Part shown: positions 56,390 to 64,000 of the stretch, piece by piece
Layout: every line of letters begins with the position of its first letter
Position numbering within the stretch: the stretch's first letter is position 1
NCBI RefSeq assembly: GCF_005280195.1
Contig: NZ_SZPR01000014.1
Location: 124,001 to 188,000, forward strand
From: Streptomyces galbus
Lineage (GTDB): Bacteria > Actinomycetota > Actinomycetes > Streptomycetales > Streptomycetaceae
Direction of reading: 5' to 3'
Length of the DNA stretch: 64,000 bases
The notes under the pieces: generated by a model
The model's database searches: none
Told to the model about the DNA's origin: nothing
What the model saw: the letters and a program-made list of their open reading frames with translations, nothing else
Program-made: the position numbers and the translations under genes

Positions 56390-57784
56390 ATGACAGCCCC
56401 GAGCACAGCCCCCGCACCTTCCTCCGGCCCGCGCAGGGGCGGGCGGTGGATCGAGCACTGGGATCCCGAGGACGAGACCTTCTGGAACACGACCGGGGAG
56501 CGGATCGCCCGCCGCAACCTCTTCTTCTCCGTCCTTTCCGAGCACATCGGCTTCTCGATCTGGACCCTGTGGTCGGTGCTGGTGCTCTTCATGGGGCCGG
56601 AGTACGGGCTGACCCCCGCCGACAAGTTCCTGCTGACGTCGATGGTCACGCTCGTCGGGGCCGTCGTCCGGGTGCCGTACACCTTCGCCGTCGCGGTCTT
56701 CGGCGGGCGGAACTGGACGGTCATCTCGGCCGGTCTGCTGCTGGTGCCCACCGTCGCGGCCTTCGCGGTGATGGAGCCGGGGACGTCCTTCACGACGTTC
56801 CTGCTGGTCGGCCTGCTGGCCGGGGTCGGCGGCGGCAACTTCGCCTCCTCCATGACCAACATCAACGCCTACTTCCCGCTGCGCAAGAAGGGCTGGGCGC
56901 TCGGCCTGAACGCCGGCGGCGGCAACATCGGCGTCCCGGTCATCCAGCTCATCGCCCTCGCCATCATCGGCGCGAACGGCGGGCCGCGCGTGCTGCTCGG
57001 CATCTACATCCCGCTGATCCTCCTCGCCGCGGTGCTCGCCTTCCGCTTCATGGACAACCTGGAGAAGGTCAGGAACGACACCGGCGCCGCCCAGGACGCG
57101 GCCCGCGACGGCCACACCTGGATCATGTCGTTCCTCTACGTCGGGACGTTCGGGTCGTTCATCGGCTACAGCTTCGCCTTCGGGCAGGTGCTCACCAACC
57201 AGTTCGGCCGTACGCCGCTGCAGGCCGCGTACCTCACCTTCATCGGCCCGCTGCTCGGCTCGCTGATCCGCCCCGTCGGCGGCCGGCTCGCCGACCGCTG
57301 GGGCGGGGCCCGCATCAGCCTGTACACGTACGTCGGCATGGGCGCGGCCACCGCCGTCCTGGTGTACGCCAGCCAGCAGAAGTCGCTGGGGCTGTTCGTG
57401 CCGGTCTTCGTGGCGCTGTTCGTGCTCAGCGGGCTCGGCAACGGGTCGACGTTCAAGATGATCCCCGGCATCTTCCACACCAAGGCCCTCGCCCGGGGGC
57501 TGACGGGCGAGGCGGCCGCGGCGTACGGGCGGCGGCTGTCCGGCGCGTCCATGGGCCTGATCGGCGCGGTCGGCGCGCTCGGCGGCGTCGGCATCAACCT
57601 CGCCTTCCGCCAGTCCTTCCTCTCCTACGGCTCCGGCACCGGCGCGTTCGTGGCGTTCCTCGTCTTCTACGCCGCCTGCTTCGCCGTCACCTGGGCCGTA
57701 TACCTTCGTAAGCCGGCCGGCGCGACGAGCCCGGCGGCGAGCGCCGCGGAGAAGGAGCCGCAGCTCAGCTACGCGGAAGTGTGA
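56390..57784 (+). CDS. narK: NarK-type nitrate/nitrite MFS transporter
   Basis: 464-residue, 12-helix transporter of the nitrate/nitrite porter family. The nitrate signature is duplicated: GLLAGVGGGNFASSMTNINA with GLNAGGGNIGV in the first half, and GLGNGSTFKMIPGIF in the second. It imports nitrate or exports nitrite. The ATG at 56390 has GGAGG at 5 nt. It is followed by the nitrate-assimilation regulator, and a GlnR-like box precedes it. Confidence 0.95.
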   Translation: MTAPSTAPAPSSGPRRGGRWIEHWDPEDETFWNTTGERIARRNLFFSVLSEHIGFSIWTLWSVLVLFMGPEYGLTPADKFLLTSMVTLVGAVVRVPYTFAVAVFGGRNWTVISAGLLLVPTVAAFAVMEPGTSFTTFLLVGLLAGVGGGNFASSMTNINAYFPLRKKGWALGLNAGGGNIGVPVIQLIALAIIGANGGPRVLLGIYIPLILLAAVLAFRFMDNLEKVRNDTGAAQDAARDGHTWIMSFLYVGTFGSFIGYSFAFGQVLTNQFGRTPLQAAYLTFIGPLLGSLIRPVGGRLADRWGGARISLYTYVGMGAATAVLVYASQQKSLGLFVPVFVALFVLSGLGNGSTFKMIPGIFHTKALARGLTGEAAAAYGRRLSGASMGLIGAVGALGGVGINLAFRQSFLSYGSGTGAFVAFLVFYAACFAVTWAVYLRKPAGATSPAASAAEKEPQLSYAEV

Positions 57785-57830
57785 CCGGACCGCCGGGTGC
57801 GACGTAACACCGGCGACATCGAGCCGAACC

Positions 57831-57858
57831 GAGCCTGTCACGCGCCGTTGACAGGCTC
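57831..57858. terminator. hairpin between narK and nnaR
   Basis: GAGCCTGTCA and TGACAGGCTC form perfect 10-bp arms with an 8-nt loop, 47 bp after narK. It may be a terminator or an operator for the next gene. Confidence 0.6.
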
Positions 57859-57939
57859 GATCGGCATGCGGGCACCGCGCCACTGCGGCATCCTCCTGGT
57901 GTCCGCGGCACGACGACCACGGGAATGCGGGACGACGTC

Positions 57940-59091
57940 ATGTACGAGGAACAGCAGCGACCGGACCACGGGCCCCTGGCCGGCTTCACCGTGGGCGTGA
58001 CGGCCGCGCGCCGGGCCGACGAACTGGGGGCCCTGCTCCAGCGGCGCGGCGCCGCCGTCCTGCACGCCCCCGCCCTGCGGATCGTGCCGCTCGCCGACGA
58101 CGGGGAGCTGCTCGCCGCGACCCAGCAACTCATCGACCGGGCGCCGGACGTGGTCGTCGCGACGACCGCCATCGGCTTCCGCGGCTGGATCGAGGCCGCC
58201 GACGGGTGGGGGCTCGGCGAGCCCCTGCTGGCCCGGCTTCGCGAGGTCGAGCTGCTGGCCCGCGGCCCCAAGGTCAAGGGCGCGGTGCGGGCCGCCGGAC
58301 TGACCGAGGAGTGGTCGCCGTCCAGCGAGTCGCTGGCGGAGGTGCTCGACCGGCTCCTGGAGGAGGGCGTCGACGGCCGCCGGGTCGCCGTCCAGCTGCA
58401 CGGGGAGCCGCTGCCCGGGTTCGTGGAGGCGCTGCGGGAGGGCGGGGCCGAGGTGGTGGGGGTGCCCGTGTACCGGTGGATGCCGCCGGAGGACATCGGG
58501 CCGCTGGACCGGCTGCTGGACGCCACGGTGGCGCGCGGCCTGGACGCGGTGACCTTCACCAGCGCGCCCGCGGCGGCGTCCCTGCTGTCCCGGGCGGAGG
58601 AGCGGGGCCTTTTGACCGGCCTGCTGGCCGCGTTCCACCACGACGTGGTGCCGGCCTGCGTGGGACCGGTCACCGCGCTGCCGCTGCAGGCGCGCGGCGT
58701 GGACACCGTCCAGCCCGACCGCTTCCGCCTCGGCCCGCTGGTGCAGCTGCTGTGCCAGGAACTGCCCTCCCGGGCCCGTTCGTTGCCGGTGGCCGGCCAC
58801 CACATGGAGATCCGCGGCCACGCGGTCCTCCTCGACGGCGAGCTCAAGCCGGTCCCCCCGGCCGGCATGTCCCTGCTGCGGGCCCTGTCCCGCCGCCCCG
58901 GCTGGGTCGTCCCGCGCGCCGACCTGCTGCGCGCCCTGCCCGGCGCGGGCCGCGACGAGCACGCCGTGGAGACGGCGATGGCCCGCCTGCGCACGGCCCT
59001 GGGCGCCCCGAAGCTGATCCAGACGGTGGTCAAGCGCGGCTACCGCCTGGCCCTGGACCCGGCCACGGACGCGAAGTACGCGGGGGCGTGA
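57940..59091 (+). CDS. nnaR: NnaR-like regulator: HemD-like domain fused to OmpR-type winged helix
   Basis: 383 residues. The N-terminal two-thirds is a uroporphyrinogen-III synthase (HemD) fold (GFTVGVTAARRADELGALLQ, then FTSAPAAASLL). The last 95 residues are an OmpR/PhoB-type winged helix (LDGELKPVPPAGMSLLRALS, then AVETAMARLRTALG and LIQTVVKRGYRLAL). In S. coelicolor the protein of this architecture next to narK is NnaR, which works with GlnR to activate nitrate and nitrite assimilation. ATG 57940 is used; ATG 57925 is in frame. Confidence 0.88.
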   Translation: MYEEQQRPDHGPLAGFTVGVTAARRADELGALLQRRGAAVLHAPALRIVPLADDGELLAATQQLIDRAPDVVVATTAIGFRGWIEAADGWGLGEPLLARLREVELLARGPKVKGAVRAAGLTEEWSPSSESLAEVLDRLLEEGVDGRRVAVQLHGEPLPGFVEALREGGAEVVGVPVYRWMPPEDIGPLDRLLDATVARGLDAVTFTSAPAAASLLSRAEERGLLTGLLAAFHHDVVPACVGPVTALPLQARGVDTVQPDRFRLGPLVQLLCQELPSRARSLPVAGHHMEIRGHAVLLDGELKPVPPAGMSLLRALSRRPGWVVPRADLLRALPGAGRDEHAVETAMARLRTALGAPKLIQTVVKRGYRLALDPATDAKYAGA

Positions 59092-59114
59092 CACCCCGGC
59101 CCGCCGGGCCTAGG

Positions 59115-59134
59115 TACTCGGGTCGTTCTGAGTA
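59115..59134. promoter_or_regulatory. TACTC...GAGTA inverted repeat
   Basis: TACTC and GAGTA with a 10-nt spacer lie 45 bp before the membrane protein gene. It is an operator candidate of unknown partner. Confidence 0.3.
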
Positions 59135-59178
59135 TCCGCGCCCTGTTCCGGGGGCGGGGCCGGCGGGAGGCTGGGCGC

Positions 59179-59562
59179 ATGAGCCAAGGACTTCCGAGAC
59201 CCGTGCCCCGGCTGGTGCCCGTGCTGGTCCTCGCCGGGGTGTCGTTCGCGCTGTGGGCCGCCTGGCTGGGGTGGGACCAGCAGCGGGACGTGCAGGCCGA
59301 CGGTTCGACCACCGGGCCGTACGAGGCGTGGCAGGTCGGGGGGCTCGTGCTGAGCCTGCTGGTGCCCGTGTACTGGGCCGCGTCCCGGCAGCACGTGGCG
59401 GCCGTCGCGGGGACGACCGCCGGTCTGACCCTCGCCGCCTACGGGGACTGGTCCGACGACGCCGGCGGCCTGTTCATGGTGGGCGTCACCCTGGTCATGC
59501 TGGGCAGCCTCGCCGCCACGGCCGCCGTGTCGGCGGTGATCCGCGCCGCGACGCGGGCGTGA
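59179..59562 (+). CDS. small membrane protein with about four helices
   Basis: 127 residues with hydrophobic segments at about 10-30, 51-65, 71-87 and 94-118. Not recognised as a family of known function; it looks like a conserved actinobacterial integral membrane protein. A short charged loop (GWDQQRDVQADGSTTGPYE) lies between the first two helices. It stands alone between nnaR and the LysR gene and is convergent with the latter. ATG 59179 has no clear ribosome site. Confidence 0.65.
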   Translation: MSQGLPRPVPRLVPVLVLAGVSFALWAAWLGWDQQRDVQADGSTTGPYEAWQVGGLVLSLLVPVYWAASRQHVAAVAGTTAGLTLAAYGDWSDDAGGLFMVGVTLVMLGSLAATAAVSAVIRAATRA

Positions 59563-59607
59563 CGGCGGCGGCGTGGCGCGGCGTGCCGGCCGGTGCGCCA
59601 CGCGGTG

Positions 59608-60582
59608 TCACGTGCGGGCGGCAGCCGAGTCCCTGTCCACGGCCGGGATCCATGCCGTGGCGGGCACCCGCAGCCACGACCTCTCGGCCGTCAGCCGGGC
59701 CGCCGCGCGCCGCAGCGCGTCGAGGCCGGGGTGGACCAGCCCCTTGCGCCAGACCAGCGAGACCGGGGACAGCGGCACCGGGTCGACGAGCGGCCGGAGC
59801 ACCGTGCCGGGCAGGGCCGGGAACCCCACCACCACGAGGACCGGATCGCCCGATTTCTCGATGATGCGGCGGAACTCCTCGTCGCCGACGGCGAGCGGCG
59901 CGGGCGGCGCCACCTCGATGCCGCGCCCCTCGAACAGCCGGTGGGCGAGGTCCGTCCACTCCCGGGTGCGCGGGTTCCCGGCGCCCGCGTACACCCGCTC
60001 CCCGGCGAGCGCGGCCATCGGCACCTCCGCCAGCGCGGCCAGCCGGTGGTGTACGGGCAGCAGGACGGCCATCGGCTCGTGGCGCACGGCCTGGTGGTCC
60101 AGCGCGGCCCGCAGCGCCGGGTCCAGGCCCGCCCAGCGGCCGAACGACGCGTCCAGCCGGCCCGCCGCGATCTCGGCCGCGGCCCAGGTCAGCCCGCTCT
60201 CGAAGCGCGCCATCAGCTCCAGATCCGGGGCGAGTTCGCGGGCCAGGTGCAGCACCGCGCGGCCGGTGACCAGGCCCGGCGAGTTGAGGTCCACCAGCAG
60301 CGGGCGGGCCTGCCGGAACGCCGCGAGCAGCTCGTCCTGCGCCGCCAGCACCCGGCGCGCGTACGGCACCAGCCGCTCGCCGTCGGGCGTCAGCGTGACC
60401 TGGCGGGTGGTCCGCAGGAACAGGTCGGCGCCCAACTCCCGCTCCAGGCGCCGTACGTCACGGCTGAGGGCCTGCTGCGCGACGTACAGGCGGGCCGCGG
60501 CACGGGTGAAGTGCAGTTCCTCGGCGACGGCGAGGAAGGCGCGCAGCAGACGGGGGTCGAGGTGGGCGGGTGTGCCGGACAT
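59608..60582 (-). CDS. LysR family transcriptional regulator
   Basis: 324 residues. N-terminal winged helix: LDPRLLRAFLAVAEELHFTR, then AARLYVAQQALSRDVRRLE. The C-terminal part is a type 2 periplasmic-binding-like effector domain. It is divergent from an MFS transporter with 83 bp between, the usual arrangement for a regulator and its target. The ATG at 60582 has TAAGTT 6 nt upstream and no ribosome site, so the mRNA is probably leaderless. Confidence 0.9.
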   Translation of the reverse strand: MSGTPAHLDPRLLRAFLAVAEELHFTRAAARLYVAQQALSRDVRRLERELGADLFLRTTRQVTLTPDGERLVPYARRVLAAQDELLAAFRQARPLLVDLNSPGLVTGRAVLHLARELAPDLELMARFESGLTWAAAEIAAGRLDASFGRWAGLDPALRAALDHQAVRHEPMAVLLPVHHRLAALAEVPMAALAGERVYAGAGNPRTREWTDLAHRLFEGRGIEVAPPAPLAVGDEEFRRIIEKSGDPVLVVVGFPALPGTVLRPLVDPVPLSPVSLVWRKGLVHPGLDALRRAAARLTAERSWLRVPATAWIPAVDRDSAAART

Positions 60583-60665
60583 CCCGTGAACTTACAACGC
60601 GGGTGTGTCAATCGGTGCGGGACAGGTGTTGGACCGGGTGATCATCGCGGCGCCACCGTAGGGGC

Positions 60666-61964
60666 ATGCCCCAGTCGACACGGCGGGACCACCCTGCCCG
60701 CACACCGTCCCGTCCCTTCCCCACGCTCACCGCGGACACCCTGGTCACCGTCGACTTCCGCCCCCGCGCGGCCCGACCGCCGGGCCCCTACCGGCGGCTG
60801 CTCGCCCGGCCGGGCGCCCGCGCCTTCGTCGCCGGGAACCTGATCGCCCGGCTGCCCGCGGGCATGTTCGGGATGAGCACCATCGTGATGATCGCCGACA
60901 CCCGCGGCTCGTACGCCCTGGCCGGGGCCGTCGGCGCGACCGGACTCGCGGCGTCCGCGCTGGCCGGGCCGTGGATCGCGCGGCTCGTCGACCGGCACGG
61001 GCAGGCGCGGATCGCGGTCCCGGCCGCGCTGTGCGTGGTGCTCGGCAGCCTGGCGCTGGTGCTGTGCGTGCACTACGGGGCACCCGACTGGACCCTCTTC
61101 GCCGCGTACGCCACGACCGCGACCACGCCCAACACCGGGGGCATGGCCCGGGCCCGCTGGGCGCACCTGCTGGACGGGGACGCGGCCGCCCTGCACACCG
61201 CGAACTCCTTCGAGCAGGCGGTGGACGAGCTGTGCTACATGCTGGGCCCGGTGCTCGCGGCGTTCCTGTGCACGGCGGTCGCCCCGGAGGCGGGGCTGCT
61301 GGTGGCGGCGTCGCTGCTGCTGGTGGGCATCCTGCTGTTCGCGGCGCAGCGCGCCACCGAGCCGCCGCCGCGCCCGGCGGACCGCGCGGCGCGCTCGCCG
61401 CTGCGGGTCGCGGGCGTGCCGCCGCTGCTGGTGGGGTTCCTGGCGACGGGCGCGGTGTTCGGTTCGATGGAGGTCGTCACCGTCGCCTACGCCGACGCGC
61501 TCGGCCACCGGGGCGCCGCCGGGGTGGTGCTGATGCTCCAGGCGGCCGGTTCGTGCGCGGCCGGCCTGCTGTACGGCGCGCTGAAGCCGGCCGGTCCGGC
61601 CGAGCGGCGCCTGCCGTGGTGCCTGCTGGCGATGACGGTGCTGATGGGCCTGCCGTGGCTGAGCGCCCGTACCGCGGGTTCGCTGCCGCTGCTGGCGCTC
61701 GCGCTGCTGGTGGCGGGGATGGCGACCGCGCCGACGATGGTCACCGCGATGACCGTGCTCCAGGGCAGGGTGCCCGCGGGGCGGCTGAACGAGGGGCTGA
61801 GCCTGATGGTCACCGCGCTGCTCGCGGGGATCGCGTGCGGCTCGGCGAGCGGCGGCTGGATCGTCGAACACTCCGCGCCGACCACGGGGTTCGCGGTGCC
61901 GGTGGCGGCGGCGGGGGTGGCGTTCGTGATCGGCTCGGTGCGGGCGGTGCGTCGCGCCGCCTGA
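60666..61964 (+). CDS. MFS transporter
   Basis: 432 residues with about 12 helices. The first 35 residues are cytosolic. Helix 1 begins near FVAGNLIARLPAGMFGMSTIV, and DRHGQARIAVPAALCVVLGS resembles MFS motif A. Substrate is unknown but the family suggests an exporter of a small drug or metabolite. It is probably controlled by the divergent LysR regulator. Its stop codon lies inside an 8-bp tandem repeat array. Confidence 0.87.
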   Translation: MPQSTRRDHPARTPSRPFPTLTADTLVTVDFRPRAARPPGPYRRLLARPGARAFVAGNLIARLPAGMFGMSTIVMIADTRGSYALAGAVGATGLAASALAGPWIARLVDRHGQARIAVPAALCVVLGSLALVLCVHYGAPDWTLFAAYATTATTPNTGGMARARWAHLLDGDAAALHTANSFEQAVDELCYMLGPVLAAFLCTAVAPEAGLLVAASLLLVGILLFAAQRATEPPPRPADRAARSPLRVAGVPPLLVGFLATGAVFGSMEVVTVAYADALGHRGAAGVVLMLQAAGSCAAGLLYGALKPAGPAERRLPWCLLAMTVLMGLPWLSARTAGSLPLLALALLVAGMATAPTMVTAMTVLQGRVPAGRLNEGLSLMVTALLAGIACGSASGGWIVEHSAPTTGFAVPVAAAGVAFVIGSVRAVRRAA

Positions 61965-61997
61965 ACGCCTGAACGCCTGAACGCCTGAACGCCTGAA
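61958..61997. repeat. 8-bp tandem repeat at the end of the MFS gene
   Basis: Five perfect copies of CGCCTGAA followed by a partial sixth. The first copy contains the TGA stop of the MFS gene. Such a short perfect array is prone to slippage. Confidence 0.9.
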
Positions 61998-62013
61998 CGC
62001 CTGCGGGAACGAC

Positions 62014-62045
62014 GAAGGCCCGGTGGCGGGTGCCACCGGGCCTTC
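62014..62045. terminator. bidirectional terminator between MFS gene and tmRNA
   Basis: GAAGGCCCGGTGGC and GCCACCGGGCCTTC, perfect 14-bp arms with a 4-nt loop, 10 bp past the tmRNA 3' end. Confidence 0.9.
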
Positions 62046-62055
62046 TCATGGGGAG

Positions 62056-62457
62056 TGGAGATGGCGGGAATCGAACCCGCGTCCAACGGTGCGGAATCAG
62101 GGCTTCTCCGTGTGCAGTCCGCTGCGCTTTTCTCAGCCCCGGAGATCACGCGGACAAGTCTCCGACGGGCTCAGTCACTGTGTGATTTCCCTCTTCACCC
62201 CGTGACCGGGATCGAGGTTTAGTTCCCTAGCTGATGCCAGGAACCGGGTCGGGAACAGCCCCGGGCTGACACTCCCTTGAGTAAGGGGGCAGTTCGCTCG
62301 CTACCTGATCAGGCAGCGAGGGCGAACTGCTCCGCCTTGGGAGAATCGCTCTTGATAGTGGCGATTATTTTTTTCGGCCTGTGGTTTACGAGATCATGGC
62401 CGCTTCCTCGACACGCTTCCCCTGCTTCGACAGCCGCTGTCGAAACCGATCATCCCC
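62056..62457 (-). ncRNA. ssrA: transfer-messenger RNA
   Basis: 402-nt tmRNA. The 5' end GGGGATG pairs with the 3' CATCTCC, and CCA is encoded. The T-arm GGGTTCGATTCC and the GGTTTCGACAGC 5' segment are diagnostic. The tag frame (62309-62362) reads ATIKSDSPKAEQFALAA and then TGA, ending in the usual ALAA degradation signal. The resume codon is taken as GCC. It rescues stalled ribosomes together with SmpB, encoded just upstream. Confidence 0.95.
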
Positions 62458-62556
62458 ATGTTGATTTTTCAATCCGCGCACCCGCTGTGAGGTGCAGGTG
62501 CCATCGTACGTGACCAACGTCCGTCGATGCCACCGTATTCCCCCGCCGGGGCCGGC

Positions 62557-63036
62557 CTACGCGCGCTGCTTGCGGCGGACGGCCGACATGGCGCGCTCGG
62601 CCTCGCGGCGGTCCTGCTTCTCCCGCAGGGTCTGGCGCTTGTCGTACTCCTTCTTGCCCTTGGCCAGCGCGATCTCGACCTTGGCCCGGCCGTCCTTGAA
62701 GTACAGCGCCAGGGGCACGATGGTGTGGCCCGTCTCCTGCACCTTGGACTCCAGCTTGTCGATCTCCGCTCGGTGCAGCAGCAGCTTGCGCTTGCGGCGC
62801 GCGCTGTGGTTCGTCCAGGTGCCCTGGCTGTACTCGGGCACGTGCACGTTGTACAGCCACGCCTCGTGCCCGTCTAGCTGCACGAAGCCGTCCACGAGCG
62901 AGGCCCGCCCCTGGCGCAGCGACTTCACCTCGGTCCCCATGAGCACCAGGCCGGCCTCGTAGGTGTCGATGATGAGGTAGTCGTGCCGCGCCTTCTTGTT
63001 CTGGGCGATCAGCTTGCGCCCTTTTTCCTTAGCCAT
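62557..63036 (-). CDS. smpB: SsrA-binding protein
   Basis: 159-residue SmpB, which binds the tRNA-like end of tmRNA and fills the decoding site. Conserved parts are NKKARHDYLIIDTYEAGLVL, GTEVKSLRQGRASL, the GWLYNVHVPEYSQG-type block and a basic C-terminal tail. ATG 63036 gives MAKEKGRK; an in-frame ATG at 63048 is possible. It lies 100 bp upstream of ssrA on the same strand. Confidence 0.97.
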   Translation of the reverse strand: MAKEKGRKLIAQNKKARHDYLIIDTYEAGLVLMGTEVKSLRQGRASLVDGFVQLDGHEAWLYNVHVPEYSQGTWTNHSARRKRKLLLHRAEIDKLESKVQETGHTIVPLALYFKDGRAKVEIALAKGKKEYDKRQTLREKQDRREAERAMSAVRRKQRA

Positions 63037-63128
63037 AGTGCCGACCATTTTCGCACTACGCGGGGGGCGGACGGGAAGCCATTGACCACCAGGTGGGCGG
63101 GCGGCCCCGCGAGGCGGCCCGACGGGGG

Positions 63129-64000
63129 CTACTCGCCCAGGCCGTCCAGGACCGTCTCGGCCCGGCGCAGGGCGTCGTGGTCGGCCTCCAGGTCGGGGGT
63201 GATGCCCCGGCCGTCGACCGTGCGGCCCGAGGGGGTGCGGTAGTGGCCGACGGTCAGCTCGGCGACCGAGCCGTCGGGCAGCCGGCTCGGCATCTGCACC
63301 GAGCCCTTGCCGAAGGTGCGCGACCCCACCACGACCGCCCGCCCCCGGTCCTTCAGGGCGCCGGTCAGCAGCTCGGCCGCGCTCATCGTGCCGCCGTCGA
63401 CGACCGCCACCAGCGGCCGTGCGGTGTCCCCGCCGCCCTCGGCGTGCAGGGCGCGCTGCTCGCCGTCCACGTCGTAGGTGGCGACCAGGCCGCCGTCGAG
63501 GAACGCCGACGCGCTGGTCACGGCCTCGGTGACCAGGCCGCCGGAGTTGCCGCGCAGGTCCAGCACGATCCCCTCGTCGGCCGGCGCCCGGCGCACGGCG
63601 GTGCGGACGGTGTCGCCGACGCCCTTGGTGAACGCGGCGATCCTGATCACGGTGGCGCCCCCGGCGAGCCGCTGCACGGTGACCGAGTCGGTCGACAGCC
63701 GGGCCCGGCGCAGGGTCTCGCGCCACGCGCGCGTGCCGCGCTCCAGGCCGAGGGTGACCCTCGTGCCGGCCGCCTCGCCGGTCGCCTCGCCGCGCAGCAG
63801 GGAGACGACCTCGGTGACCGGCAGGCCGTCCACGGTCCGCCCGTCGATGCTGCGCAGCCGGTCGCCCGCGCGGACGCCCGCGGCGGCGGCCGGCGATCCG
63901 CCCTGCACCTTGGTGACCTCGATGCGGCCGTCCCGCTCGCGCCGTGCCCACAGGCCGACACCGGTGTAGCGGCCGTCGAGGGCGTCCTCGAACTCCTCGT
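63129..64000 (-). CDS. S41 family C-terminal-processing peptidase (5' part beyond the window)
   Basis: The last 290 residues of a tail-specific protease; its N-terminus lies past 64000. The visible PDZ domain has GRYTGVGLWARR and SPAAAAGVRAGDRLRSIDG. The catalytic part has LDLRGNSGGLVTEAV, the serine in VDGGTMSAAELL and the lysine in RTFGKGSVQ, forming a Ser-Lys dyad. Such proteases act outside the membrane on C-terminal tails. It is upstream of smpB on the same strand. Confidence 0.93.
   Translation of the reverse strand, partial: EEFEDALDGRYTGVGLWARRERDGRIEVTKVQGGSPAAAAGVRAGDRLRSIDGRTVDGLPVTEVVSLLRGEATGEAAGTRVTLGLERGTRAWRETLRRARLSTDSVTVQRLAGGATVIRIAAFTKGVGDTVRTAVRRAPADEGIVLDLRGNSGGLVTEAVTSASAFLDGGLVATYDVDGEQRALHAEGGGDTARPLVAVVDGGTMSAAELLTGALKDRGRAVVVGSRTFGKGSVQMPSRLPDGSVAELTVGHYRTPSGRTVDGRGITPDLEADHDALRRAETVLDGLGE

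Noticed and set aside
62056..62090. A possible separate tRNA gene on the minus strand
   Set aside because: The T-arm and CCA belong to the tRNA-like domain of tmRNA; there is no anticodon arm beside it.

Overview
The window is high-GC actinobacterial chromosome, almost certainly Streptomyces. The evidence is very high third-position GC, an SsgA-like sporulation protein, a sigU/rsuA-type sigma/anti-sigma pair, DasR-type operators next to N-acetylglucosamine PTS genes, a HemD-like/winged-helix regulator beside narK, and many apparently leaderless starts. Gene content and order match, from memory, the conserved core of Streptomyces chromosomes. I see no prophage, insertion sequence, CRISPR array or secondary-metabolite cluster. 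Most of the window is housekeeping and conserved accessory DNA.

Layout. 1-4,115: RNase PH and the GlcNAc PTS (nagF, nagE1, nagE2) with three DasR-like sites. 4,167-7,625: an MBL-fold hydrolase, a membrane-anchored MazF-like protein, and the CysM/CysO/Mec sulfur-carrier cysteine pathway preceded by a 31-residue Cys-terminated leader peptide. 7,768-13,026: amino-acid permease, DUF2017 protein, ClpS, and the NAD-salvage pair pncB-pncA. 13,161-18,579: secreted M6 metalloprotease and two RDD membrane proteins. 18,812-29,400: ssgG, a GlcD-like flavoprotein, a TPR protein, hppD with a divergent Lrp-type regulator, a four-gene osmoprotectant ABC operon, a Lon-domain protein and an IclR regulator.

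29,480-37,065: DEAD/DEAH-type helicase, Doc toxin/antitoxin pair, MFS exporter, tRNA-Cys, F420-type (LLM) oxidoreductase, a duplicated SUKH-like protein and a decayed P-loop kinase pseudogene. 37,066-42,267: an overlapping xanthine-dehydrogenase-type operon whose iron-sulfur subunit carries about 395 disordered residues. 42,499-47,196: GH20 hexosaminidase with its own DasR-like site, DUF3039 protein, YqgE, MurA and HU. 47,578-53,242: malic enzyme, a structured small RNA with a strong terminator, a HelD-like helicase, RsuA and SigU. 53,561-64,000: CGNR and M48 proteins, the narK-nnaR nitrate pair with a GlnR-like box, a LysR/MFS divergent pair, tmRNA, SmpB and a C-terminal-processing protease cut by the window end.

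How genes work together. PTS uptake of GlcNAc and release of GlcNAc by the hexosaminidase are tied by shared DasR-like operators, and MurA uses UDP-GlcNAc. Mec, CysO and CysM form a protein-thiocarboxylate cysteine route that appears to be controlled by a cysteine-sensing leader peptide. PncA and PncB act in sequence on nicotinamide. NarK and NnaR belong to nitrate assimilation. tmRNA and SmpB are adjacent partners in ribosome rescue. The most unusual items are the CysO leader peptide and its two-residue C-terminal tail, the structured RNA at 49.2 kb, the giant disordered extension of the 2Fe-2S subunit, the kinase pseudogene, and several unexplained palindromes.
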